A DNA stretch of 64,000 nucleotides from Coix lacryma-jobi var. lacryma-jobi (Eukaryota; Streptophyta; Magnoliopsida; Poales; Poaceae). The DNA lies in contig CM019826.1 of NCBI GenBank assembly GCA_009763385.1, positions 58,463,127 through 58,527,126 on the forward strand, in the 5' to 3' direction. The notes below the pieces were generated by a model. That model saw only the letters and a list, made by a program, of their open reading frames with translations, searched no databases and was not told the DNA's origin. Shown here in pieces: positions 21,001 through 32,060 of the stretch (its first letter is position 1; each line of letters begins with the position of its first letter). A program made the position numbers and the translations under genes.

Positions 21001-21703
21001 CTGAGCAGACGCGATAGTAGAACCAAGAGCGCTTCCATTCTGGCCATTTGTTCCGATAGGTGAGCGAAATCGAAATGGCGCCTCGAGTTTTCCGTGGAAC
21101 GAAATTAATGCACCCGATTTCGCTGGGAAGTTTCTCCCCCAGGAAAGGATCGTTCACTTGTGTCGCCCGACGGTGAATGTCGTGGAACCGCACGAAAACA
21201 TCCGCCCGCGGTTCACAGCCCAACATCTTCATAGCCTGGGCGAACACGCTGAGCCTGACGAAAGCGTTCGGCGTCAACTGGTGGAGTTGTATCCCGAATC
21301 CTGAGAGAACGTCCGAGACGAAACCCTCGAGAGGAAAATCCAAGCCAGCGGCGAAATAAGCGCGAAAAACAATGGCTTCACTGGGTCGCGGAATCGGCAC
21401 TTCCTCATCGCCTGGGATTCGGCAGCTGGCCAAGTGATCTTTCCGTAGGGGTCCTTCGGCAACCAGAGCTTGCAGGCTAGAGGGCGTCATTCGTGAAGCA
21501 CCGAGGAAGAAGGAGCAATCCGTCGGCACCGAAACCACACCAGAGTCCCCCTCATCCGATAAACTCCGATCGTGGCTTGGAACCCGCGTAGCGTCCCCAG
21601 ATCCAATCGAAACTTCGGCGCTAATTTCACGGCGGGGAGACTCAGAAGCACTGCCGCTTTCGCTAGTCGAGCTCGTAGTCGACGTCGAGTCGGAAGACGC
21701 CAT
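18034..21703 (-). pseudogene. Antisense accessory gene of Tat-2, five exons, PF04195-like, one in-frame stop
   Basis: Inferred minus-strand exons are 21703..20327, 20171..19515, 19424..18798, 18681..18508 and 18399..18034. All introns are in phase 0 and acceptors are good (TTTTGCAG, TTCGCAG, TTGCAG, TACAG). The donor at 19514 is GC rather than GT (CTG|GCAAGC). The total is about 1066 aa. Exon 1 starts MASSDSTST and holds the PF04195-like domain (IQLHQLTPNAFVRLSV) and a basic tail; exon 2 has GRPAKKAKTPRP, NLS-like; exon 3 is a coiled coil followed by a domain shared with Tat-1 (WLAGG in Tat-2, WISGG in Tat-1). A TAA at 19319-19317 interrupts exon 3 in frame, probably a former CAA. The last exon aligns with the last exon of the Tat-1 gene, with the same acceptor position. 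The H3-like N-terminus of Tat-1 is absent here. Confidence 0.7.
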
Positions 21704-22011
21704 CTAACATGGCGCGAAAGGAAAAATAAACAAGCAATATATGCGAAAGAAAAAAAATACAAAGGGAAGGAGAGACAGAATCAAGCAAAAACAAACAACC
21801 AATCTACACGACGCGAAGCCAAAAGCAGAAGAGAAACATAGAATGAGAGATACACACCTCAAACAACGAAAGGCGACGGTCCGAGCAGGCGAATACACCT
21901 TTCGTCCAAAGACGTTTGCGTCAGGCGAAAGACGCAACAAAACGTGCGGTTTGCAGCGATGCAGGGAGGCGTCGACTGATCCAGTGTCCCCCTCTCACGA
22001 AGCCTCGGGGG

Positions 22012-22019
22012 CTTTTATA
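22012..22019 (-). promoter_or_regulatory. TATA box candidate for the Tat-2 antisense gene
   Basis: The minus strand reads TATAAAAG, 309 nt upstream of ATG 21703. A GAG|GTGTGT donor near 21857 and a GTTAG|ATGG acceptor at the ATG could delimit a 5' leader intron. This is only a suggestion. Confidence 0.4.
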
Positions 22020-22313
22020 CGAGCAGCCCGCGACGCGCTTATCGAGGGAGGCGAAGAGATGCCTTGGCACAGAATTCGAAGCATCGCAGTGGCACCCCTC
22101 CGGGTCGCGCGGTTTTCGAGGAAGACGAAAAGGCATTTGCGACGCGACTTAAAACAAAAACATAAATAATAATAATAATAATACTATATACATATATACG
22201 TTTGTATTACCCAAAAAAACCCCTCAGCTTCGGGACGAAACGAGGGTTTTTTGGGCGGGCGTAGGCGCCTAGCGAAAGAACACGGTCGAACTTCGCGAGC
22301 TGCAGATTCAACC

Positions 22314-22325
22314 GTAAGGGGCTAT
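22314..22325 (+). other. Polypurine tract of Tat-2
   Basis: GTAAGGGGCTAT directly precedes the 3' LTR start TGTTGGGG. It matches the Tat-1 tract in position and core (AGGGGCTA). Confidence 0.65.
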
Positions 22326-23288
22326 TGTTGGGGCGGCACCCAGACCGCAGGCGCCTCCGGCCCGCATTTACCGAAAGATAACGGAGATTTCGCGTGAAAG
22401 GAAGCATTCGCGCGAAAGCACGTTTTGGTTTCGGTCCGCAAGACCGGAATAGGACGGAGCTTTTGTGCGAAAGGAAGCATTCGCGCGGAAGCACGCGATT
22501 CGGCTTGCAGATCAAGGGAAGGCGGAGCTTTCGCGCGAAAGGAAGCATTCGCGCGGAAGCACGCATTCGCCTTCGGTCCGCAGGACCGAAGTAGGACGGA
22601 GCTTTCGTGCGAAAGGAAGCATTCGCGCGGAAGCAGACGTCTCGGCTTGCAGATCAAGGGAAGGCAGAGCTTTCGCGCGAAAGGAAGCATTCGCGCGGAA
22701 GCACGCATTCGCCTTCGGTCCGCAGGACCGAAGTAGGACGGAGCTTTCGTGCGAAAGGAAGCATTCGCGCGGAAGCAGGCGTCTCGGCTTGCAGATCAAG
22801 GGAAGGTGGAGCTTTCGCGCGAAAGGAAGCATTCGCGCGGAAGCACGCATTCGCCTTCGGTCCGCAGGACCCGAGTGGGACGGAGCTTTCGTCATTCATG
22901 ACTTTGGTTTTTCATAGGTTTTCGCAGGTCGACGGAAGCCTGAGTCAAAGGGAGCGGGCCCACCGGTCAGGAAAAGGAGCCGGGGGACGCTGGGCCCGTC
23001 GGAGGGCGAAGTTACGATGATGCCCTTCGCGCCGGAAAAGGCGGCGTATGACCATGGAGTAGTTGTGTAGGGCATCATTGTACTTGCAACAGAGTGGTTG
23101 GAAGGGCATTCATGTACTTTCAAATTGATCTGGATTAATATAAAAAGCTCCCCAGCCTCCCAAGGGAGGGGGGGAGAACACCGTTCACTTCTACTACTTT
23201 CCCGTTCTACCGTTCGTTTTCCGCTTTCGCTTTGGGCTTTCGTTCGTGCGACAACCCGCTGTTTCAAGGACCCGGTCCTGAAACAACA
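22326..23288 (+). repeat. Tat-2 3' LTR (963 bp)
   Basis: Same length as the 5' LTR with about a dozen substitutions, mostly transitions. Contains the same 142-bp repeats and TATA box. It is followed by the CATAT duplication at 23289-23293. Confidence 0.95.
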
Positions 23289-23293
23289 CATAT

Positions 23294-25391
23294 TTTAATC
23301 AATAGTTGCATATATCATTAATCAATATTACATATCATTATGTTTGGTGATAGCAAACTAAGCCAGTCTACCCATATGCACAAACCCATAGGTAGCAAGG
23401 AATACAAGGTACAATATTTCTAGGTAAAGTCCTTAGGGTTCATCAAATTAGACACATGCACATGAAAAGGTGATTAAATGATTATTAGGTGACAAGGGAT
23501 CTCATGTTACACTTTCCTGTCTCAAATCCTTAGCTCACTGCTGATCTCGATGTCAAAACATTTGCTTTTTGATAAACACTGAGAGATCACACCTTAAACG
23601 CGGACAAAATCACCATATATGCATCCAATCCAATCACTACAAGCAAACAAATAGTATTTTATTAGAACAGTACACCAAACAGTACTAAAACAAGATAAAA
23701 AAGCTTCTAAAACTATTCTGCACATTTCTACGAACACGTGAGCGCAAGAATCACTCTAATCGGAGTTTTAAATCAAAAGTTATGTTGAAAACAAGGTTCA
23801 AACGACATTTTTGTAAATAAACCGAACTAGATTTTGAATTAAAACAAATAAAACCCTGATTTTCTATACGGTATGGACGGCGGGCCCTATATACGGAAAC
23901 TACATGGGCTAAATTGAATAAAAACAAGGTGTTTTACAACTGTGGTGGAGCGCGGGTTATTTTCGGAAAAGGTTGGGGGCTTTTATGCAAATACGCGTTG
24001 GTCTATTTGCTGGCCGAGTCGCCGGCTGAGCTGGCGGCCACATGGCTCGGCGTGGTTGGCCGGGTCTACCATGCGGCATGGACGCGCTGAGTTCGGGCGG
24101 TGGACCGAGTCCACGATGTCCGGTGGACCGATTATAATCCCCGAAGGGGTATGATCTAATCTAGGTCACCGAAAGTTAATCGGACGGCGTGGAGCGTTCG
24201 AGGAAGAAGCTGGCCGACCGAGCGGCGCTCCCCACGGTGGCGCGCCATGGGCGCCGGCCGGAGCTCGGTGGCGGAACACCGGAGTAGTGGTTGCGACCGA
24301 CCCAACCCTAACCAAGACCACCGGGATGATCAGGGTGACCTAGCGCGCTCGATGGGTGGTTTTCTCGGCGGAGGAGAACACCGGAGCAGCACCTCCTCGC
24401 GGCGGCGCCATGGGTGAGGGTTCGGAGCTCACTGAGATGGTGTTCCCGTGCCCTAAACTCAAGGGAAAAGACTCGGACAGGGAGAGGAGCTTACCGAGAG
24501 CTCGACTGAGGGGACTCACGACGCCTGGGAGGGCTCTACTGAAACCAACGCCGAGCAGAGAGCGAGAGGAGGAGGAGAGCTCGGCACCAGGGAATAATGG
24601 AAGGAGGGCCTCGACCGAGAGCTTTATAGGGCCTTGGAGCTCGGTAGGGGAGGGGTCGTGAGCGGCGGTTACTACCCAGGTCATCAAGGTGTGGCTTCAT
24701 GGCCTTCAATGCCCGGTCTTCAAGTGTGGAGTGAAGGAGGGGGAGGTAATGGCCGATGGTGGTTCGGTGGGGAAGAACGGATGGGTGCTGACAAGCGGGT
24801 CCCATGGACCAGAGAGAAACGGTGGGGGCAGGCGCCGTCCACTGTGGCTGACGGGCGGACCCCGCTACGCAGTGAGAGAGGGTCGCACGCGAGTGGAGGG
24901 AGGCGGGCGCGGCTGAGCAGGCCATCGAGTGGGCTTGCGCGCACAGGTGAAGAGAAGGGAGAGATGAGCCGCGAGCGCCGAGCAGGCCAGGTCGAGCGCG
25001 GGAGAAGGGAGGAGAGGGGCGATGCAGCGGGGGCCAAGGGTGGGTCGCGCGGGTGTGGAGAGAGGAAAGGGGAAAAACGGGTTGGGCTGATTCTGGTGTT
25101 GGGTAGAAGGAGAGTAAAGGAGAGGGTTTAAAAGAAAAGCCTTTTTGCTATTTTCAGAGTTTGAAACTTGTTCAAATTCAAACGGAATTTGAATCTGAAC
25201 TCAACCAACCTAAACCTACACTCAAACAAAATATTATGCACCGGCATGAATGCAATAAACATGTTTCTAAACCCTACGCTTTATTTTAATAACCCAAAAT
25301 TTATTGTTTGGCCTATGTTATATGCACCCAAAAATTTAATAAAACTCAATTTAATTACTAAGTATGAGAAACCAAATTTTAGGGTGTTACA
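23294..25391 (-). repeat. Chromo-1 3' LTR, second piece
   Basis: Continues the LTR interrupted at 8669 and aligns with 29963-32060. Ends GTGTTACA at 25391. GC-rich open frames at 24350-25130 also occur in the other LTR but have different lengths and no protein resemblance, so they are not called genes. Confidence 0.92.
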
Positions 25392-25412
25392 AATCTACCC
25401 CCCTTAAGATGA
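25392..25412 (-). other. Polypurine tract of chromo-1
   Basis: On the minus strand the sequence TTAAGGGGGGTAGATT adjoins the LTR start TGTAACACC. The same string precedes the chromo-2 3' LTR, which ties the two elements together. Confidence 0.8.
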
Positions 25413-25727
25413 ATCTCATCCTCAAGATTCGAAGAGACTTGGCACATAGAGAACTACAAAGGATCTTGGAGATATGGAAAAGGAACTTGATTAAGCATTC
25501 CAACATGTCCACATGTAAACCAGCTTGACAAGTGATTCATGACTGATCTTGTAACCTGATAACGAGGAACTTTGACTGATCAAGCTACCCCCCCTTAAAA
25601 CAAGGGTTACAACTGACTTGCCGTCAAACACTGAACTCAAAAACATAACCGAAACTTCATATGACATCTTTGGTGTTATTGTCCTTCTAGACTGACTAAT
25701 GTCTATCTTGATCTAATGGTGGTTTTG
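25413..25727. other. Untranslated stretch between chromodomain ORF and PPT of chromo-1
   Basis: About 315 bp that would be the 3' untranslated part of the minus-strand transcript. No other feature is seen. Confidence 0.5.
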
Positions 25728-27539
25728 CTATACCTCAAAAAGGTAAGGAAACTTTATCTTCATTTGATCCTCGTTTTCCCAAGTTGCATCTTCTTCTGAT
25801 TGGTTACTCCATTGAACTTTGCATATTTTAATCACTCTTCCATTAAGGGTCCTCTGAATTGATTCTAGGATCTTGACTGGATACTCATCACATGTTGAGT
25901 CATCTGTTGTATTTGGCTCTTCCAAGGGTGTTTGTTCCTCCTCAAGAACATCTGACATCTCATAGTTCACATTATCACTCTCTGGGTTCAAACCTTCCAT
26001 TAGGTCAACTTCATATTCTTGGGGTAGAGGTTGAAAGCCTTGGTACTCAATTCTTTCTCCTGACAGGGTTGTTAGAAGTACAGAACATTGAGCATAGTTA
26101 ATTACTCCATCACAAGCAGATAGCCATCCCATTCCAAGGATAACATCGATCTCTGTTATCTTCAAAACTATAAGGTTTGCCACAAAGTTTACCCCCTTTA
26201 TGTCAAGCCTAACTTTTGGACACATGCGGTTTGCCTTCATTTCTCCTCTTGAAGAGTTAACTGTCATGGGTTTCCTCATTGGAAACATAGGTGTATTATC
26301 ATTCTCAACAAACTCGCTAGAGATGAATGAATTCTAAGCACTGGGGTCAAACAAAACCAAGGCATTGACTGAGTTTACTGGGAACAAACCATACATGATC
26401 TCTTGAGCTGTGTAAGTGGTAATCATATTCACATGGTTCAATCTACCTTGGATAAAGTTCCTTTTTACTTTATTTCCTTTTGCCTTCTTCTTATGGACCT
26501 TTCGTATCTGTTGTGGATGTGGTTGTTTTTGGCTCGGATTACTTGAATCAAGATTCTCAGTGCAGTTATTCACATCATGCCCATTCTCTTCACCAATGTA
26601 ACATTCTTCACTAGGAGTGTTAATCTTCATTGGGGTTCCAGGAGGATATGATAGACTTGGTTCTTGAAAGTTAAAGTGTTGCACATCATCATTATTTTGC
26701 TGATACTGATCCTGATCTGTATTACCCAGTAAATTTGTAGAGAGTGACTGATGTTCTGGTTGTGCAATGAATTGGTTTCGATTGTTTCTCAACTGTTGCT
26801 GATTGTCAAGCTTCCTCTTCTTTTTATCTATATTTTTATACTTGTCTTCCACCAAAAGCGCCTTATCTACTAGCTGCTAAAAGTTATCAAAGGTGTGTGA
26901 CACCAGTTGCAACTGAATGCGATCATTTAATCCTTCCATGAAAAGATCTTTCTTTTTCTCATCATCTTTCACCTCACGCGGAGCATAACGTGATAACTGG
27001 GTGAAACGATTTTGGTACTCACTCACAGACATCGAACCTTGCTTCAAACTCAGGAATTCCTTCTTCTTTAGCTTAACTAGTCCTGCTGGCACATGGTGTG
27101 AAACAAAATTTTCCTTGAACTCTTGCCACATGATGTTAGCTAAAGTTTTGTTCGAGGTGTATGCTTCCCACCAATCTAAAGCTGCTCCCTAGAGCTGACC
27201 AGATGCATATAAGACCTTCTCTTTATCCGTGCATTGAGCAATCTCTAGTTGTCTCTTTACTATATTGAGCCAATCATCATCTTGCAGAGGTTCGGAGGAA
27301 TGGGAGAAAATAGGTGGACAACCCTTCATGAACTCTCCTCGTTTGTCAATAGGTAGAATTTGCATCTGTTGAGATTGAGCTTGTTGAAAAACTTGCACAT
27401 CCTGAGTCATCACTTGCATATATTGAATCTGCATATGTATCATCTGTTCAATGCTCATCAAAGGTGGTGGTGCTGATAGGTTTTGGTTTGAGTTGGTGTT
27501 AGCATTATTGTCTCCATCATCACTTCGTATGCCTGACAT
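25728..27539 (-). pseudogene. Chromo-1 gag / protease-like / chromodomain polyprotein, three TAG stops
   Basis: One frame of 604 codons from MSGIRSDDGDNN (27539) to FPYLFEV (25728), broken only by TAG at 27191-27189, 26879-26877 and 26336-26334. The gag core has GAALDWWEAY, KKKEFLSLKQGSMSVSEYQN and FTQLSRYAP. A knuckle relic CYIGEENGHDVNNC lacks the second Cys. The protease-like part has VLFDPSA where active enzymes have D-S/T-G-A, then ITEIDVILGMGWL. The last 50 residues (YPVKILESIQRTLNGR...VQWSNQSEEDATWENE) are a chromodomain, which in chromoviruses binds modified histone tails and guides integration. RT, RNase H and integrase, which normally lie between protease and chromodomain, are absent without a visible scar. 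Confidence 0.87.
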
Positions 27540-28003
27540 CTGACATTTAGCAAAGGTGGCATGAGAAAGAGGGAGATGATCATAAAGCATGGAGTGATAA
27601 GAGACTTCATTGTTGAGATTAGGATAGATCGAAAGAACACAAGGATGAGAGATCAAAAACACTACCCCAACTATTTACTCACTAACTCTTAGCCTTATAG
27701 CTTATCTAAATGAAATTGTGGATTCCACAAAATCATTACAATCATTACACATATCCAAAACAAGCATATGCATAATGATAAACCAACTTGCACAATAAAG
27801 AATCACACAAGGACTCAACTTCGTGACTAACAGTTTTATTATTACATAAAGGGTATAAGCTCCTAATTCTTAAAAATGACATGGTTGCAGGGATATCTTG
27901 GTGGCATCTCTTGCATGAGTGTGGGAGTGACACATCCAATCTTTTTTCAAACTCATGAGGGGTTTTCTTCATATGATGTGTTGGCAACACTTGCTAGAGG
28001 TTG

Positions 28004-28747
28004 TTATGTAGTGACTTGACTCTGGTTACTTCCATGGCATAATTGTTGTTTCTTCTGCGGGCAAGACTTAATATAGTGTCCTTCTTCTTGACAATGATAA
28101 CACCTTCTCTTGGTTGGATCTTTTGTGTTCCAATTGTCACTTGGTGTATTGCTAGCTTGCTGATTCAGAAGGTTCACCTTTATCTGTTTAGCTTGCTTCT
28201 TGGCTTGCTTGGTTTTTCGGGGTTGAAACTCCTTGTAGGTGATGGTCCAACCATCAATGTATACCTCTTGTGAAGTTGTTCTAGCTAGAGGAGCTACTAA
28301 CTCTTCACATTTTGGATTTTTCTGACGAGGGATCATTGCTAGATGTGGTAACATAGTAGAACCTGACTGTTGGTTGCTCTCCATTGGTGACTCCAGTGAG
28401 ATTGCCTTCCTCTTCTTATCCACATTGGTCTCACTAATTGGGTCCATCTTGATTTGCTTCTTAGTTGACTTGTTTTGAAGACAGAGAAAACCATAATGCT
28501 TGCAACAACGACATTGATCCTGACTTTCAAACATCTTATTGTCTACATCTTCATTGGAATTCATATTTTTCCAAGCTTCTGCTACTTGTCTCTCCAGTGG
28601 TCCCTTGATTGAATTCCCATGTTGAGCCATACCTTCTAATACTTTTCTTCGCATAGCTAAGAGCTTCTCCTTGTCGAATGCAATGATAGGCAACATAACT
28701 TGGTCATCCTGACCTTTGATGTTGGTGTTATCCTTGTTAGGGTCCAT
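28004..28747 (-). CDS. Chromo-1 zinc-knuckle protein (ORF A), 247 aa
   Basis: Starts MDPNKDNTNIKGQDDQ, 177 nt inside the primer site, and is the first ORF of the element. It has CRCCKHYGFLCLQNKST near residues 80-96, EVYIDGWTITYKEFQP near 165-180, a basic Lys-rich stretch, and a canonical CCHC knuckle CYHCQEEGHYIKSC near 217-230. Every one of these blocks recurs in chromo-2, so the protein is conserved between two diverged elements. The knuckle suggests RNA binding, as in nucleocapsid. I do not recognise a named family. It is open and complete, unlike the next ORF. Confidence 0.75.
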   Translation of the reverse strand: MDPNKDNTNIKGQDDQVMLPIIAFDKEKLLAMRRKVLEGMAQHGNSIKGPLERQVAEAWKNMNSNEDVDNKMFESQDQCRCCKHYGFLCLQNKSTKKQIKMDPISETNVDKKRKAISLESPMESNQQSGSTMLPHLAMIPRQKNPKCEELVAPLARTTSQEVYIDGWTITYKEFQPRKTKQAKKQAKQIKVNLLNQQASNTPSDNWNTKDPTKRRCYHCQEEGHYIKSCPQKKQQLCHGSNQSQVTT

Positions 28748-28923
28748 CTAATAGATAGAGAAAGAAGATTCAGAATAGTGGCAAAGTTTTATAATAGAAC
28801 TGAGATAGAAGTAGCATATCTTTTACCAAATAACAAGGTTAGAGAGAAAGCAAGAACTAAGCAAGGATGAAAGCATGCTAAAACGTCCAGTTCTAACTAG
28901 GCTTGCGTCCTACAGTCAACATT

Positions 28924-28935
28924 GCTTTGATACCA
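28924..28935 (-). other. Primer binding site of chromo-1
   Basis: The minus strand reads TGGTATCAAAGC two bases after the LTR end. It has one mismatch from the usual initiator-Met tRNA site TGGTATCAGAGC, which chromo-2 retains. Confidence 0.85.
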
Positions 28936-28937
28936 TT

Positions 28938-31900
28938 TGTCACACCTGGTTTTCCGAAGAATACCAAGCGCCAACTATATGTGTGCCCAGAAGTCCACAA
29001 GACACATATAGCAACAAATATGGAATTTCACAAAGACAATGCTTTATTACATATCGAAACATAGATACAACAAGACTTACATCTATTACAAAGCAGAGCG
29101 GAAACTATACTGTAACTACTCTTCGGGACTCCAAACTCCACAGGGACGGTTGACTGGGGGAAACACTCACCTAGAACTCTTGGAACTTCTTCTGTAACTC
29201 CTCACTTGATTCCATCATCTGGAACCCATAAGGGATTTTCATTGATTGTATGTAAAGCAAGTGTGAGCGCACCAAACTCAACAAGTATAACATGAGGGGA
29301 TGCAAGGCTCAAAAGGCTACACACGGATGAACTGCGGTAAGCATTTTTAGTTGGTCATATATTATTTATTAAACCTATGTCACTAGGTTATGCTTAAGCT
29401 CCCATGGTGCAAGTATAATTAATTATCATCAAGATTATCATCACCCAAACCATCCATAGAACTGTCCCAAAAAGGATCCATGCCGCTCATGACCGAGAGC
29501 TCGGCTGATATATCAGTTTATAACTCTGCAGAGGTGTACATCTTTACCCACAAGTCATGATTCCCATTTGCCCTAGGTAGCTAGCCTCATAACACTTCCA
29601 AGGTGAGCAGGCAGGGTTTCACTATGAGACCGTTCATAGGTCCCACTAATAAGTAGCAACCTGCTATAGGTTTCCCCATCAAGAAGTAAGATTCCCTCTA
29701 CAAGAGGTGTACAATAAACCATAATGCACCCTTTGGTAGACCGAGATCAAACAAATCGGAGCCCCTTTTGCGCCTTTCGGTAAGCTGCCACAAACTAGTA
29801 GAAGTTTGATACTTAGCCAAGCTAGAGCCATATGGCTTGTGGTTGTACTGTATATCCTGGGTTGTCGCTTTAAGTTTGAGTCCATATGGAGGGCAGACTA
29901 GAGCACCCAAAAGGCCCAATGCTCTAGCTCCCTGATATCCATGTTGCTAAAAAGCATATTTTAATCAATAGTTGCATATATCATTAATCAATATTACATA
30001 TCATTATGTTTGGTGATAGCAACCTAAGCCAGTCTACCCATATGCACAAACCCATAGGTAGCAAGGAATACAAGGTACAATATTTCTAGGTAAAGTCCTT
30101 AGGGTTCATCAAATTAGACACATGCACATGAAAAGGTGATTAAATGATTATTAGGTGACAAGGGATCTCATGTTACACTTTCCTGTCTCAAATCCTTAGC
30201 TCACTGCTGATCTCGATGTCGAAACATTTGCTTTTTGATAAACACTGAGAGATCACACCTTAAACGCGGACAAAATCACCATATATGCATCCAATCCAAT
30301 CACTACAAGCAAACAAATAGTATTTTATTAGAACAGTACACCAAACAGTACTAAACAAGATAAAAAGCTTCTGAAACTATTCTATGCATTTCTACGAACA
30401 CGTGAGCGCAAGAATCACTCTAATCGGAGTTTTAAATCAAAAGTTATGTTGAAAACAAGGTTCAAATGGCATTTCTGTAAATAAAATGAACTTGATTTTG
30501 AATTAAAACAAATAAAAATCTGATTTTCTATATGGTATGGACGGCGGGTCCTATATACGGAAACTACAGGGGCTAAACTGAATAAAAACAAGGTGTTTTA
30601 CAACTGCAGTGGAGCGCGGGTTATTTTCGAAAAAGGGTGGGGGCTTTTATGCAAAAATGCGTTGGTGTGTTGGCTGACCGAGTCGCCGGCTGAGCTGGCG
30701 GCCACATGGCTCAGCGTGATTGGCCGGGTCTACCACGCGGCATGGACGCGCTGAGCTCGGGCGGTGGACCGAGTCCACGATGTCCGGTGGACCGATTATA
30801 ATCCCCAAAGGGGTATGATCTAATCCAGGCCATCGAAAGTTGATCGGACGGCGTAGAGCATTTGGGGAAGAAGCCGGCCGACCGAGCGGCGCTCCCCACG
30901 GCGGCACGCCATGGGCGCCGGCCAGAGCTCGGTGGCGGAACACCGGAGTAGTGATTGCGACCGCCCCAACCCTAACCAAGACCACAGGGATGATCAGGGC
31001 GACCTAGCGAGCTCGATGGGTGGGTTTCGCGGCGGAGGAGGAAACCGGAGCAGCACCTCCTCACGGCAGCGCCATGGGTGAGGGTTCAGAGCTCACTCAG
31101 ATGGCGTTCCTGTTCCCTAAACTCAAGGGAAAAGACTCGGACAGGGAGAGGAGCTTACCCAGAGCTCGACTAAGGGGACTCGCGACGCCTGGGAGGGCTC
31201 TGCTGAAACCAATGCCGAGCAGAGAGCGAGAGGAGGAGGAGGAGAGCTCGGCACCAGGGAATAATGGAAGGAGGGGCTCGACCGAGAGCTTTATAGGGCC
31301 TTGGAGCTCGGTAGGGGAGGGGTCGTGAGGGCGGTTACTTCCCAGGTCATCAAGGTGTGGCTTGATGGCCTTCAATGCCCGGTCTTCAAGCGTGGAGTGA
31401 AGGAGGGGGAGGTAATGGCCAGCGGTGGTTCGGTGGGGAAGAACGGATGGGCGCTGACAAGCAGGTCCCATGGACCAGAGAGAAACGGTGGGGGCAGGCG
31501 CCATCCACTGTGGCTGACCGGCGGACCCCGCTGCGCAGTGAGAGAGGGTCGTGCGCGAGTGGAGGGAGGCGGGCGTGGCTGAGCAGGCCGCCGAGTGGGC
31601 TTGCCTGCACAGGTGATGGGAAGGGAGAGATGGGCCGCGAGCGCCGAGCAGGCTAGGTCGAGCGTGGGAGAAGGGAGGAGAGGGGCGATGCGGCGTGGGC
31701 CAAGGGTGGGCCGCGCGGGTGTGGAGAGAGGAAAGGGGAAAAAATGGGTTGGGCTGATTCTGGTGTTAGGCTAGAAGGAGAGAAAAGGAGAGGGTTTAAA
31801 AGAAAAGCCTTTTTGCTATTTTCAGAGTTTGAAACTTGTTCAAATTCAAACGGAATTTGAATCTGAACCCAACCAACCTAAACCTACACTCAAACAAAAT

Positions 31901-32060
31901 ATTATGCACCGGCATGAATGCAACAAACATGTTTCTAAACCCTACGCTTTATTTTAATAACCCAAAATTTATTGTTTGGCCTATGTTATATGCACCCAAA
32001 AATTTAATAAAAACTCAATTTAATTACTAAGTTTGAGAAACCAAATTTTAGGGTGTTACA
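28938..32060 (-). repeat. Chromo-1 5' LTR (3123 bp)
   Basis: Uninterrupted copy. The TG..CA ends are TGTAACACC and GTGTGACA on the minus strand. It preserves the empty Tat-2 target (AAAGCATATTTTAATC near 29954). Confidence 0.93.

Larger units (their letters stand above)
8670..23288 (+). mobile_element. Tat-2: 14.6-kb Grande-like Tat-lineage Ty3/gypsy element
   Basis: Two 963-bp LTRs (8670-9632 and 22326-23288) and perfect 5-bp duplications CATAT. The order is PBS, gag, protease, RT, RNase H, second RNase H, integrase, 55-bp array, 87-bp array, antisense gene, PPT. This very long structure with an antisense ORF before the 3' LTR is the Grande arrangement, and the double RNase H marks the Tat lineage. 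LTRs differ at about 12 positions by eye (about 1.2%), implying roughly half a million years at the usual grass LTR rate. This is younger than its host chromo-1. Confidence 0.93.
7645..32060 (-). mobile_element. Chromo-1: RT-less chromodomain LTR retrotransposon (Tekay/Del-related), interrupted by Tat-2
   Basis: LTRs are 7645-8669 plus 23294-25391 (3123 bp together) and 28938-32060 (3123 bp), in minus orientation (TGTAACACC..GTGTGACA). The primer site on the minus strand is TGGTATCAAAGC, and a purine tract adjoins the other LTR. The internal part (25392-28937) encodes a zinc-knuckle protein, gag, a protease-like domain and a chromodomain, but no RT, RNase H or integrase. LTRs differ by roughly 3% in the first kilobase by eye, so it is much older than chromo-2. 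It needs enzymes in trans from a full chromovirus. Confidence 0.9.

Noticed and set aside
21680..21703. H3-like tail in the Tat-2 antisense protein
   Set aside because: Its N-terminus is Ser/Thr-rich (MASSDSTSTTSS) with no ARxKQTAR, so the mimicry is not shared by both Tat families.
24356..25131. Gly/Arg-rich open frames in the chromo-1 LTR
   Set aside because: The corresponding frames in the other LTR (31020-31656) differ in length and frame, so they are not maintained.
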